This document shows, piece by piece, positions 7,572-15,925 of a stretch of 17,209 nt of DNA; the stretch's first letter is position 1; each line of letters opens with the position of its first letter. The translations under genes were made by a program, and so were the position numbers. The notes beneath the pieces are model-generated. The model was not told where the DNA came from. It ran no database searches and worked only from the letters and a program-made list of their open reading frames with translations. Source of the stretch: Desulfobacterales bacterium (lineage in GTDB: Bacteria > Desulfobacterota > Desulfobacteria > Desulfobacterales > UBA5852); the NCBI GenBank assembly GCA_030066455.1, contig JASJBQ010000108.1:1-17209 (forward strand), read 5' to 3'.

Positions 7572-8501
7572 ATGGATTTGATGGATCGCACCGTGTCGGT
7601 CGACATCGACCGGGACAAGTGCATCGGATGCGGGGCCTGCATCGCGGTCTGCCCCTCGGAGACACTGACCCTGAAAGACGGAAAGGCCGTCGTCAGCGGC
7701 AGCCAGTCGCTTGCATGCGGCCACTGCGAGGCGGTCTGCCCCGAGGCCGCCGTGCGGGTGCGCGCGCTGCAAAACGACAGTCTGGCGTTTGAGAGCTTTG
7801 ATCGGCGCTCAGAATGGCTGGCCCCCGGGACCGCGGATGCCGCCGGTCTGGTGCAACTGATGCACTCGCGCCGGTCCTGCCGCCATTACCGCGACCGTCC
7901 CGTGCCCCTGAGTGTTCTGCAGGATCTCGGGCGCATCGGACTGACCGCGCCCTCCGGATCGAACTGTCAGCCCTGGTCGTTCACCCTTCTGCCTTCGCGC
8001 CAGGCCGTGGCACGTCTGGGCGATCTGATCGCCGCCTTTTTCCGCCGCCTGAACCGCACGGCGGACAACCGTCTGCTGCGCCAGGCCCTCAAACTGATCG
8101 GCCGCCGCGAGCTGGATTTCTACTACCGGAATTACCGTGATGCCGCGGTGGCCGCTTTGCAAGCGTGGGAGCGCTCCGGCCGCGACGTTCTCTTCCATGG
8201 TGCGCCGGCGGCGATACTGGTGGGTGTGCGACCGGGGGCGGCCTGCCCGGGAGAAGACGCGCTACTGGCCACCCAGAATATCCTGCTGGGCGCGCACGCG
8301 CTGGGCCTGGGTACCTGCCTGATCGGGTTTGCCGTCTCGGCGATGAAGAACGATCCCGAAATCCGCAGGCAACTGGGCATCCCGCCGGGCGAGTCCGTGC
8401 GGGCCGTCATTGCCCTGGGCTATCCCGGAAGCGAGGAAGTCTACAGCCGCCTGCCGGGCCGCAAGACCCTGGTCAGCCGCGTGTGGGAACCGCCCCCATG
8501 A
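7572..8501 (+). CDS. Ferredoxin-nitroreductase fusion protein (309 aa)
   Basis: The N-terminal ~60 residues form a bacterial-type ferredoxin domain. The first cluster motif is complete (Cys17, Cys20, Cys23, Cys27). The second reads SLACGHCEAVCP, with Ser46 where the first cysteine is expected and Cys49, Cys52 and Cys56 present. The rest (about 95-309) is a nitroreductase-fold FMN domain: HSRRSCRHYRDRPV and APSGSNCQPW are the flavin-binding region, and LLGAHALGLGTCLIGF is the second conserved part. Proteins of this form pass electrons from the clusters to FMN to reduce an unknown acceptor in anaerobes. GGGAGGAG (7557-7564) lies 7 bases before the ATG and inside the end of the TetR gene, so the two are co-transcribed. 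The physiological substrate is unknown. Confidence 0.88.
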   Translation: MDLMDRTVSVDIDRDKCIGCGACIAVCPSETLTLKDGKAVVSGSQSLACGHCEAVCPEAAVRVRALQNDSLAFESFDRRSEWLAPGTADAAGLVQLMHSRRSCRHYRDRPVPLSVLQDLGRIGLTAPSGSNCQPWSFTLLPSRQAVARLGDLIAAFFRRLNRTADNRLLRQALKLIGRRELDFYYRNYRDAAVAALQAWERSGRDVLFHGAPAAILVGVRPGAACPGEDALLATQNILLGAHALGLGTCLIGFAVSAMKNDPEIRRQLGIPPGESVRAVIALGYPGSEEVYSRLPGRKTLVSRVWEPPP

Positions 8502-8547
8502 GGAAACCGACTGGGCGGCGACTGACGCACGACGTCACCGGGGGGCT

Positions 8548-9189
8548 TTAAGAAATGCGTGCGGCGGCACCTCCGGCCGCCCTGTCCCTGATAAGGCCGA
8601 CCAGAAGAGAAATGAGGGCCTCCCGGTAGCCGAAAAAGAAGTGGTCGGCGCCGGTGAGGATCTCCAGTCGCGCCTCAGGGTTCCAGAGGGCGGTCAAACG
8701 CTTGAGCATGTCGGGCGGGGCGATGTCGTCCCGGCTGCCCGTGAGGACCGCCTTCAACCCCGGAAGGTCCGATACGGCGCCGAAGTCCATGAACGCCGCC
8801 GGGGGTGCAACCATCGTCATGGGAATATCCGGCAGACGACTCCCGGCGCAAAGCGCATTGACCCAGGTGCCGAAACTGTAGCCGCTCAGCTCGACGTCGG
8901 CGTACCCGCACCCCCTGAGGTGGTCCACGGCCGCGCAGACATCCTCCTGCTCGCCAAGCCCCTCGCTGTAGCGGCCCTCGCTGCGCCCGATCCCGCGGAA
9001 ATTGAATCGCAGCGTGGTGTAGCCCGCCTGCGCGAAAGCCTCTGTGATGGCGGTGACGACGTCGTTGTCCATGTCGCCGCCGTAAAGGGGATGGGGATGG
9101 GTGACCACCACCGCACGTTCGCCGCCGATCGCCAGCCGCCCTTCGATCCCATAACCCTCCGAGCGAAAAACAACGCGTGACGCGGGCAT
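8548..9189 (-). CDS. Alpha/beta hydrolase (COG2945-like), 213 aa
   Basis: A small soluble alpha/beta hydrolase. The oxyanion-side motif HPHPLYGGDMDN (31-42), RFNFRGIGRSEG (61-72) and the nucleophile elbow GYSFG with Ser105 are clear. The acid is probably Asp154 or Asp155 (GSRDD), and the base is His183 (GADHFFFG). This pattern fits the compact COG2945/dienelactone-hydrolase-like group; the natural ester or thioester substrate is unknown. The start at 9189 is chosen because GAGGAGG lies directly upstream; the longer frame to 9375 would add 62 Arg-rich residues overlapping the 3' end of RNase D. Same strand and downstream of RNase D by 128 bases; convergent with the nitroreductase gene (46 bases between stops). 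Confidence 0.85.
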   Translation of the reverse strand: MPASRVVFRSEGYGIEGRLAIGGERAVVVTHPHPLYGGDMDNDVVTAITEAFAQAGYTTLRFNFRGIGRSEGRYSEGLGEQEDVCAAVDHLRGCGYADVELSGYSFGTWVNALCAGSRLPDIPMTMVAPPAAFMDFGAVSDLPGLKAVLTGSRDDIAPPDMLKRLTALWNPEARLEILTGADHFFFGYREALISLLVGLIRDRAAGGAAARIS

Positions 9190-9229
9190 GGATTCCTCCT
9201 CTGGTTCGCGCCGCCCGGCCGGCCGCGGC

Positions 9230-9319
9230 GCCCTGCGCCCGATGATTCCGTTCGCCGACCGTCGCCACCGCAGGGCAGCGCGCCGGCGGCACAGACGCCA
9301 TGAAGGGCCGTTCGGCGTC
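9230..9319 (-). other. Inverted repeats in the spacer between RNase D and hydrolase genes
   Basis: Two inverted repeats lie in this GC-rich spacer. GCCCTGCG (9230-9237) pairs with CGCAGGGC (9269-9276) over a 31-base gap. GACGCC (9294-9299) pairs with GGCGTC (9314-9319), overlapping the RNase D stop codon. No T-tract follows on the minus strand. They may form a weak terminator or processing site, or be chance in GC-rich DNA. Confidence 0.25.
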
Positions 9320-10466
9320 AGCGCAAGGTTTGCATCAAGTTGACGAGCTCCGTACCGAACGCCTGCGTGCGCCACCGGCGCATATCGGCGATGGCCGCCA
9401 GGTCCTTGCGGTTTTGGGGTTTGACCACCGCAATCGCCTGAATCAGGGTTTTGTTGAGCAACAGACCGGGATCGAGATCGAGGGCCGCCGCCTTGCGGTC
9501 GCGCCAGGCCTTAAGCGCCGTCACCCGATCGGGCACCCCGGCAGACAGCCGCGGCGCCCGTTTGCGCGGATAAACCGGTCGCTGCTTCGGGTCCATGGCC
9601 AGAGCCTTGGCCACCGCTTCGAGCAGGACCGTGCCGTGCATGTTCACCTGGCGCTTGCTAAGCACCCCCGCCGCTTCGATCTGCCTCACGCTCGTCGGTG
9701 CCGCCAGGGCCAGCGCCAGCATGGATTGGTTCGAAAAGATCTTGAACAGCGGGCGGTCGCGTTCCCTGGCCAGGCGGCGGCGCAGCTGGAGGAGTTCTTC
9801 CAGAACCGCAAGCTGTTTGGGCTTCAGCCGGCCGGCGCCCCGGAAGGTAAGGAAAAGCGGTGCCGCGTTGTTCTCCGGCGGCCGAACACCGCTCAGAATT
9901 TCACACTCTTCGCGGACCCAGCCCAGCCGCTGTTTGGCCTTGAGCTCACGCTGGATCTCGCGCGCCAGGGGCAGGAGGTGAGCCACGTCCCCGGCGGCGT
10001 AGTCCATCATCTCCCCCGGCAACGGGCGGCGCGACCAGTCCTTGCGCTGGTATTTTTTATCCAGCCGGATGTCGAAGCGCGACTTCAATACCGCTTCCAG
10101 CCCGCTTTCGCGGATGCCCAGAAACCGCGAGGCCAGTTCGGTGTCGAACAGATTCCGGATACGAATGCCGAAGTCGCGGTAAAGGGAGCGGATATCGTAG
10201 TCGGCGCCGTGAAAAACCTTGCCGATCCGGTCGTCGGCCATCAGGGGCTTGAGGGGGTCCAGGTCGTCCAGTTCGAGCGGATCGACCACATAGGTGGCGT
10301 GCGCCGATGCCATCTGCAGCAGACAGACCTTTTCCTGGAAGTGAAACATGGAATCCGCTTCAAGGTCCACCGCGATCCGGCGCGCACGGCCGAGTTCCTC
10401 GGCCGCCTGCTCCAGCGCATCGCGAGAGGCCACCAGACGGTATCCATTCGAAGAAACGTTTTTCAT
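9318..10466 (-). CDS. rnd: Ribonuclease D (3'-5' exoribonuclease), 382 aa
   Basis: Trims the 3' ends of tRNA precursors and other small structured RNAs in the cytoplasm. The DEDDy exonuclease domain is complete: Asp34 and Glu36 (DLEAD), Asp91 (FHGADYDIRSL), and Tyr156 and Asp160 (DYAAGDVAHLL). The linker KKYQRKDWSRRPL is typical of RNase D. One or two HRDC-type helical domains follow (about 210-380), matching the usual length of about 370-390 residues. The start codon at 10466 has only a weak upstream ribosome site. It is divergent from thrS, whose start is 80 bases away, so the two promoters share that interval. Confidence 0.93.
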   Translation of the reverse strand: MKNVSSNGYRLVASRDALEQAAEELGRARRIAVDLEADSMFHFQEKVCLLQMASAHATYVVDPLELDDLDPLKPLMADDRIGKVFHGADYDIRSLYRDFGIRIRNLFDTELASRFLGIRESGLEAVLKSRFDIRLDKKYQRKDWSRRPLPGEMMDYAAGDVAHLLPLAREIQRELKAKQRLGWVREECEILSGVRPPENNAAPLFLTFRGAGRLKPKQLAVLEELLQLRRRLARERDRPLFKIFSNQSMLALALAAPTSVRQIEAAGVLSKRQVNMHGTVLLEAVAKALAMDPKQRPVYPRKRAPRLSAGVPDRVTALKAWRDRKAAALDLDPGLLLNKTLIQAIAVVKPQNRKDLAAIADMRRWRTQAFGTELVNLMQTLR

Positions 10467-10474
10467 GATTTTGC

Positions 10475-10503
10475 TTGACCCGACTGCATCAATACCCTAA
10501 TTT
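10475..10503 (+). promoter_or_regulatory. Weak candidate promoter for thrS
   Basis: TTGACC (10475-10480) is followed after 17 bases by TAATTT (10498-10503), or after 15 bases by CCTAAT, in the short divergent interval between rnd and thrS. The -35 is good, the -10 is poor. The segment is more AT-rich than the flanking genes. Confidence 0.3.
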
Positions 10504-10546
10504 TCATGATTTCGATCACTTGCTAACTACCGTAAAAGAGGACGCG

Positions 10547-12463
10547 ATGGTCAATATAACACTTCCCGATGGGAGCTCAAAACAATTTGATGAAATCCCC
10601 AGCGGCCTGGATGTGGCCAGCAGCATCTCCGAAGGTCTGGCCCGCGACTGCGTGGCCGTTGAAATCGAAGGCCAGATCATCGATCTCTACCGCCCCATCG
10701 AGCGGGATGCCGCCGTGCGGCTGATCACCACCCGCGACCCGGAAGGCCTCGAAATCATGCGTCACAGCGCCGCCCACGTGATGGCCCAGGCCGTATTGCG
10801 GGTCTACGCCAAGGCCCAGCTGACCATCGGACCGGTGATCGAGGACGGCTTTTACTACGATATCGACATGCCGCCCATTTCCGAGGACGACTTCCCCAAG
10901 ATCGAAGCGGAGATGAAGAAGATCGTCAAGGCCAAGCTTCCCATCCGCCGTCGGGAGGTCAGCAAGGCGGAGGCGCTGGCGTTCTACAAAAACGAACCCT
11001 ACAAGCTGGAAATGATCCAAGACCTCGAGGACGGGCAGATCTCCTTCTACGCCCAGGAGGAATTCACCGACCTTTGCCGGGGGCCGCACGTACCCCACAC
11101 CGGTTTCGTCAAGGCCTTCAAGCTCATGAAGGTCTCCGGGGCCTACTGGCGGGCCGACCAGAGCAAGGCCCAGCTTCAGCGCATCTATGGCACCGCCTAT
11201 TTCAACAAGAAAGATCTCAAGGCCCATCTGCATTTCCTCGAGGAAGCCAAGAAGCGCAACCACCGCAAAATCGGCGAGGCCCAGGAGCTCTTCAGTTTTC
11301 ACGACGAAGCCCCGGGCATGCCCTTCTTCCATCCCAAGGGCATGGTCATGTGGAACCTGCTTTTGGACTTCTGGCGCGAGGAGCACCGGCGAGCCGGCTA
11401 TGTCGAGACCAAGACGCCGATCATGCTGCAGCGCCGCCTCTGGGAGCAGAGCGGGCACTGGGAGAACTACCGCGAGAACATGTACACCAGCGAGGTGGAC
11501 GCGATCGAGTATGCGATCAAGCCCATGAATTGTCCCGGCGGGATGCTGCTCTACAAGAACCGGCCCCACTCCTACCGCGAACTGCCGCTGCGGGCCGCCG
11601 AGGTCGGCCTGGTGCACCGCCACGAGCTGAGCGGCGTGCTCTCGGGACTCTTCCGGGTACGGGCCTTCCACCAGGATGATGCCCACATCTTCATGACGCC
11701 CGATCAGATCGAAGCCGAAATCCTGGGCGTACTCCGCCTGACGGAGCGGATCTACGGCGTTTTCGGGCTCGGGTTTCACCTGGAGCTTTCCACCCGGCCG
11801 GCAAAGAGCATCGGCACGGACGAGCAGTGGGAGGTGGCCACCAGCGGCCTGCGGGCGGCCCTTGAGGCCTATGACCAGGAATACCAGCTCAACGAGGGTG
11901 ACGGCGCCTTCTACGGGCCCAAGATCGACCTGCATATCAAAGACGCCCTCGGGCGCACCTGGCAGTGCGGGACCATTCAGCTGGACATGTCGCTGCCCGA
12001 GCGCTTCGATCTGACCTACGTGGACCGGGACAACCAGCGCCGCCGCCCGATTATGATCCACCGCACCGTGCTGGGATCTCTGGAGCGCTTCTTCGGCATC
12101 CTGATCGAGCACTTTGCCGGCAAGTACCCCATCTGGCTCGCGCCGGTGCAAGCCGTGGTGCTGCCCATCAACGACGATCTGGCCCCTTACGCCGCAACGG
12201 TCCGGGACGAGCTCCGACGGGCCGGCCTGCGGGCCGATCTGGACGACCGGGCCGAAAGCCTCAACAAGAAGATCCGCGAGGCCCAGCTCAACCAGATTCC
12301 GCTGATTCTGACCATTGGGGCCAAGGAAGAGGCATCCGGCAACCTGTCCGTTCGCACCCTCGACGGAAATGTGCGCTACGGTCTTGCCCGCGACGCCTTT
12401 TTTGACGCCGTGGCCGATCACGTGCGCGAGCGGCGGTTGAACCTGGACCTTTTCACGGATTGA
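10547..12463 (+). CDS. thrS: Threonyl-tRNA synthetase (638 aa)
   Basis: Charges tRNA-Thr with threonine. The full-length bacterial architecture is visible. A TGS domain comes first (MVNITLPDGSSKQF, 1-60). An editing domain with HSAAH (His73, His77) and DLCRGPH clears mischarged serine. The class II catalytic core carries MNCPGG (zinc-binding Cys), motif 2 RVRAFHQDDAHIF and motif 3 GSLERFFGILIEH, and a C-terminal anticodon-binding domain follows. The length is typical. The ATG at 10547 is used because the TGS domain begins there and AGAGGA lies upstream; an ATG at 10475 would add 24 unrelated residues. The usual infC-rpmI-rplT partners do not follow; a VanZ-like gene does. Confidence 0.97.
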   Translation: MVNITLPDGSSKQFDEIPSGLDVASSISEGLARDCVAVEIEGQIIDLYRPIERDAAVRLITTRDPEGLEIMRHSAAHVMAQAVLRVYAKAQLTIGPVIEDGFYYDIDMPPISEDDFPKIEAEMKKIVKAKLPIRRREVSKAEALAFYKNEPYKLEMIQDLEDGQISFYAQEEFTDLCRGPHVPHTGFVKAFKLMKVSGAYWRADQSKAQLQRIYGTAYFNKKDLKAHLHFLEEAKKRNHRKIGEAQELFSFHDEAPGMPFFHPKGMVMWNLLLDFWREEHRRAGYVETKTPIMLQRRLWEQSGHWENYRENMYTSEVDAIEYAIKPMNCPGGMLLYKNRPHSYRELPLRAAEVGLVHRHELSGVLSGLFRVRAFHQDDAHIFMTPDQIEAEILGVLRLTERIYGVFGLGFHLELSTRPAKSIGTDEQWEVATSGLRAALEAYDQEYQLNEGDGAFYGPKIDLHIKDALGRTWQCGTIQLDMSLPERFDLTYVDRDNQRRRPIMIHRTVLGSLERFFGILIEHFAGKYPIWLAPVQAVVLPINDDLAPYAATVRDELRRAGLRADLDDRAESLNKKIREAQLNQIPLILTIGAKEEASGNLSVRTLDGNVRYGLARDAFFDAVADHVRERRLNLDLFTD

Positions 12464-12541
12464 CGCCGCCGTAACGCGAACCCTGACATCAACCCCGGAG
12501 GCTTCGCCCTGCCGGGGGCAAACGCTGATCCGACGCGATCG

Positions 12542-12946
12542 ATGACAGCCTTGCTACGCGACATCGCTATGCCCTGGCTTCTTTTGATCGGCCTCTGCGG
12601 GCTGATCTTCTGGCAGTCTTCCGGGCCACTGCCACCTGAAACGCCCTCCCTGCCGGGACTCGACAAAATCGCCCACGCCGCCATCTACGCCCTGCTGGCC
12701 TGGCTGGCCGCCCGGGCCTTTGCCACCCTGCCGCGGATAGCGGATGCCGGTTGGCTCCCGTGGGCCGCCGCCATGTTCGCCGCCCTTTACGGGTTGAGCG
12801 ACGAGGTGCACCAGTCCTTCGTGCCCGGTCGCAGCGCCGACCTCTGGGACCTGGTGGCCGATACGGCCGGGGCGGTCGGCGGCGCTCTTTTCTACCGCCT
12901 GCGCGCCCCGGTCCGGAACCGCGGATCAGGCGCTTTCCTCCGTTGA
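12542..12946 (+). CDS. VanZ-like membrane protein, 134 aa
   Basis: A small integral membrane protein with three to four predicted membrane segments (about 10-27, 43-62, 74-88 and 108-124). The VanZ-family core is clear: LDKIAHAAIYALLAW, then YGLSDEVHQSFVPGRSADLWD, then ADTAGAVGG. VanZ proteins are named after a teicoplanin-resistance gene, but most chromosomal homologues, including this one, have no proven role. No convincing ribosome site is seen before ATG 12542; ATG 12569 is an alternative that would shorten the first helix. It lies 78 bases after thrS. Its stop codon overlaps the -35 element of the formate dehydrogenase promoter. Confidence 0.85.
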   Translation: MTALLRDIAMPWLLLIGLCGLIFWQSSGPLPPETPSLPGLDKIAHAAIYALLAWLAARAFATLPRIADAGWLPWAAAMFAALYGLSDEVHQSFVPGRSADLWDLVADTAGAVGGALFYRLRAPVRNRGSGAFLR

Positions 12947-12969
12947 CAATTGCAGGCGGATTCTATAAA
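12943..12969 (+). promoter_or_regulatory. Candidate promoter for formate dehydrogenase
   Basis: A perfect TTGACA (12943-12948) is followed by TATAAA (12964-12969) at a short 15-base spacing; TAAAAA at 12966-12971 would give 17. The AT-rich run at 12960-12980 stands out from GC-rich surroundings. The -35 overlaps the VanZ stop codon, leaving a leader of roughly 70 bases. No sigma54-type -24/-12 element was noticed. Confidence 0.5.
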
Positions 12970-13045
12970 AATTTAAACTCTGCACACCTGCCCGCCCGGT
13001 TCTTCACCGGGCTCGCCAACCTGCCCAAAGGAGAGCGGAAACGCC

Positions 13046-15814
13046 ATGACAGACCAAAATATCCTGGTGATGAACGGCAATGAATTCACCTTCGAACCCG
13101 GTGAAACCGTCCTGGATGTGGCCCGGCGCAACAGCATCGATATCCCCACCCTCTGCCATCTGAAAGGCGCCATCCCCACGGGGGCCTGCCGGATCTGCGT
13201 CGTGGAGGTGGAGGGTGCCCGCACCCTGCTGGCGGCCTGCGCCACACCGGCCGGCAAGAACATGGTCATCCGCACCGAGTCGCCGCAAGTGGTCGAAGCC
13301 CGGCGAACGATCCTGAAACTCATGCTGGCTTCGGGCAACCACAACTGCGCGGCCCGCGGCTCCGACGAGCAGGACTGGACCACCTTCCAGCTGGCGGTCG
13401 AAGCGGGCGACCGCAGCGACAAGCTCTGCCCCACCTGGGGCGACTGCCGGCTCCAGGACCTGGCCTACCGCTATCAGGTCGACGGCGAAGGGCACCCGGG
13501 AACGGCCTCGCCCTACCCGCTCGAGGACGTCAACCCCATGATCGTGCGCGACTTTTCGCGCTGCATCCTCTGCGGGCGCTGTGTTCAGGCCTGCAACGAG
13601 ATCCAGGTCAACAAGGCCATCAGCTTCGGGTTCCGGGGGGCCGAAACCAAGATCATCGCCGCCGGCGACAAGCCTCTCAAGGATTCGGACTGCGTCTTCT
13701 GCGGCGAGTGCGTCCAGGTCTGCCCGGTGGCGGCCCTGGTGGAAAAAAACCCGCGCTACGACGTTCGTCCCTGGGAAACCGAGCATGTGCGCACCACCTG
13801 CACCTACTGCGGTGTGGGCTGCCAGATCCATCTGCACGTCCGCGACAACCGGGTCGTCAAGGTGACGGGCGTCGAGGACGTGACCCCCAACCACGGCAGC
13901 CTGTGCGTCAAGGGCCGTTTCGGCTTTGATTTCATCCACGCGCCCGACCGCCTGACCAAACCCCTGGTGCGTAAAAACGGCAACCTCGAGGAAACCTCCT
14001 GGGACGAGGCCCTCGGTTTCGTGGCGGACAAACTGGGGCAGATCAAGAACGACCACGGCCCCGACAGCATCGGACTGCTGACCTCGGCCCGCGTCTCCAA
14101 CGAGGAGAATTACCTGGCCCAGAAGCTCTTCCGGGCGGTGATCAAGACCAACAACGTGGACCACTGCGCCCGTCTCTGACACAGCTCCACCGTGGCCGGT
14201 CTGGCCGCAGCATTCGGCAGTGGCGCGATGACCAACACCATCGCCTGTGTTGAAAAAGCCGACGTGATCCTGATCACGGGCTCCAATACCACCGAGAATC
14301 ACCCCGTCATCTCCGCCGGTGTCAAACGGGCCGTGGAATCCGGCCGCACCAAGCTGATCGTGGTGGACCCGCGCTATATCAAGATCGCCGGTTTCGCCGA
14401 CATTTACCTGCGCCAGAACCTGGGCAGCGACGTGGCCTGGCTCAACGGGATGATGCACGTCATCATCAAGGAAGATCTCCACGACAAGGATTTTGTCGCC
14501 GAGCGCACCGAGGGCTTCGAGGAACTCAAGGCGTCCGTCGCGAAATATACACCGGCCTACGTTGAGGAAATCAGCGGCATCCCGGCCGACCGACTGGTCG
14601 CGGCCGCCCGCATGTACGCCAACGCCAAGGTGGCCAGCATCCTCTACTGCATGGGCATTACCCAACACACCAGCGGTACGGACAACGTCAAGTCGCTGGC
14701 CAACCTGGCCATGCTCTGCGGCAACCTGGGCATGCCGGGTGGCGGGGTAAACCCCCTGCGCGGCCAGAACAACGTCCAGGGCGCCTGCGACATGGGAGGG
14801 CTCCCCAACGTCTACACCGCCTACCAGGCGGTCAACAGCGAAGAGGTGGCCCGCAAGATGGAAGACGCCTGGGGCGTCGAGGGCGTCTCGCTCGAGCTGG
14901 GCATGAAAGCCACCGACATGATCCCGGCGGCCCACGACGGCCGCCTCAAGGCGCTCTATGTCCTCGGTGAAAACCCGCTGGTCTCGGATGCCGATCTCAA
15001 CCACGCCGAGAAGAGCCTGGCCAACCTGGAACTCATGGTCGTCCAGGACCTGTTTATGACCGAAACCGCCCAGATGGCGGACGTGGTGCTGCCCGGACGC
15101 TGTTTCGCCGAAAAGGACGGCACCTTTTCCAACACCGAAAGGCGCGTCCAGCGCGTGCGCAAGGCGGTCGAGGCCCCGGGCGAAACCTGGGACGACTGGA
15201 AGATCATCGGCGAGATCGCCACCCGCATGGGCTATCCCATGGCCTATGAAAACGCCGAGGCCATCTTCGAGGAAATCCGGCAGGTCACCCCCTCCTACGC
15301 CGGCATCTCATATGACCGCATCGAGGTGGAAGGTCTGCACTGGCCCTGCCTGAACGAGGAGCACCCGGGCACGCCCGTCCTGCACAGCGCCCAGTTCACC
15401 CGAGGCAAGGGCGTGTTCCACGCCATCGACTGGCAGTCGCCGGCCGAGACGGCCGACGCCGAATACCCCCTTTATCTCACCACCGGGCGGGTACTCTACC
15501 ATTACCATACCGGCACCATGACCATGCGCTCGGAAGGCCTCATGGACCGGGCCCCGGAGAGTTTTGTGGAGATCTCGCCCAAGGATGCCGCCACCTATGG
15601 CATCGAGGACGGCGGGCGGGTCAATATCGCTTCGCGACGGGGCACCATCAACGCCCTGGTCAAGGTTTCCAACCAAGCGGTGGACGGCACGGTCTTCATC
15701 CCCTTTCACTACGCCCAGGCCGCCGCCAACAAACTGACCAACGCCGCCCTGGACCCGGTTTCCGGCATACCCGAATTCAAGGTCTGCGCGGTAAAGCTCA
15801 GCGCCGAGGGCTGA
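13046..15814 (+). CDS. fdhA: Formate dehydrogenase catalytic subunit, selenocysteine-containing, NuoG-like N-terminus (922 aa)
   Basis: Interconverts formate and CO2 at a Mo/W bis-pterin centre. Coding continues in frame through UGA 14177-14179, read as selenocysteine 378 in ARL-Sec-HSSTVAGLAAAFGSGAMTN, the known Sec site of formate dehydrogenases. Domains in order: [2Fe-2S] domain with Cys37, 48, 51 and 65; a modified NuoG His/Cys region (His99, Cys101, Cys128, Cys134); two [4Fe-4S] motifs (Cys173/176/179/183 and Cys216/219/222/226); then the catalytic part with CTYCGVGC (Cys252, 255, 259) and Cys287 holding a further [4Fe-4S]; and a C-terminal pterin domain. No signal peptide, so it is cytoplasmic. 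AAAGGAGAG lies 10 bases before the ATG. No NuoE/NuoF-like partner adjoins, so the electron acceptor (NAD(P), ferredoxin or a hydrogenase) is open. Standard gene callers would split it at 14179/14192. Confidence 0.95.
14177..14208 (+). promoter_or_regulatory. Bacterial SECIS element following the in-frame UGA
   Basis: Directly after UGA, GTGGCC (14192-14197) pairs with GGCCGC (14203-14208), including one G-U pair, around a GGUCU loop (14198-14202). The loop sequence and its position 18 bases after the UGA are the same as I recall for the Escherichia coli fdhF SECIS, where the loop binds SelB. This supports recoding rather than termination. Confidence 0.88.
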
Positions 15815-15840
15815 TCGCCTCACCAGGGATTGAAAACACG

Positions 15841-15880
15841 AAACCCCGAGAGATACCCGCCTCTCGGGGTTTGTATTTTA
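15841..15880 (+). terminator. Bidirectional intrinsic terminator between fdhA and metV
   Basis: AAACCCCGAGAG (15841-15852) is perfectly complementary to CTCTCGGGGTTT (15861-15872), a 12-base stem with an 8-base loop, followed by GTATTTTA. Flanking A-rich bases upstream (TGAAAACACG) also give a T-rich tail on the minus strand. It sits between two convergent genes, 26 bases after the fdhA stop, and probably ends both transcripts. Confidence 0.88.
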
Positions 15881-15925
15881 GGGGCGTGCGTCTGAAATCC
15901 GGCCATCCCGGGGGAAGGACCGTTC

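Noticed and set aside
8502..8547. Possible terminator between the convergent nitroreductase and hydrolase genes
   Set aside because: Only short GC palindromes are seen, with no adequate stem followed by a T-tract on either strand.
10577..12421. Long open frame (about 614 codons) on the minus strand opposite thrS
   Set aside because: Antisense shadow of a fully conserved threonyl-tRNA synthetase; no motif or ribosome site.
14177..14179. Formate dehydrogenase as a nonsense-mutated pseudogene
   Set aside because: The UGA falls exactly at the Sec position, the downstream frame is fully conserved, and a matching SECIS hairpin is present.
13004..15004. Long open frame (about 666 codons) on the minus strand opposite formate dehydrogenase
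   Set aside because: It is the antisense image of a high-GC gene: it runs over the UGA site, shows His/Gly/Asp-rich composition and has no recognisable domain.
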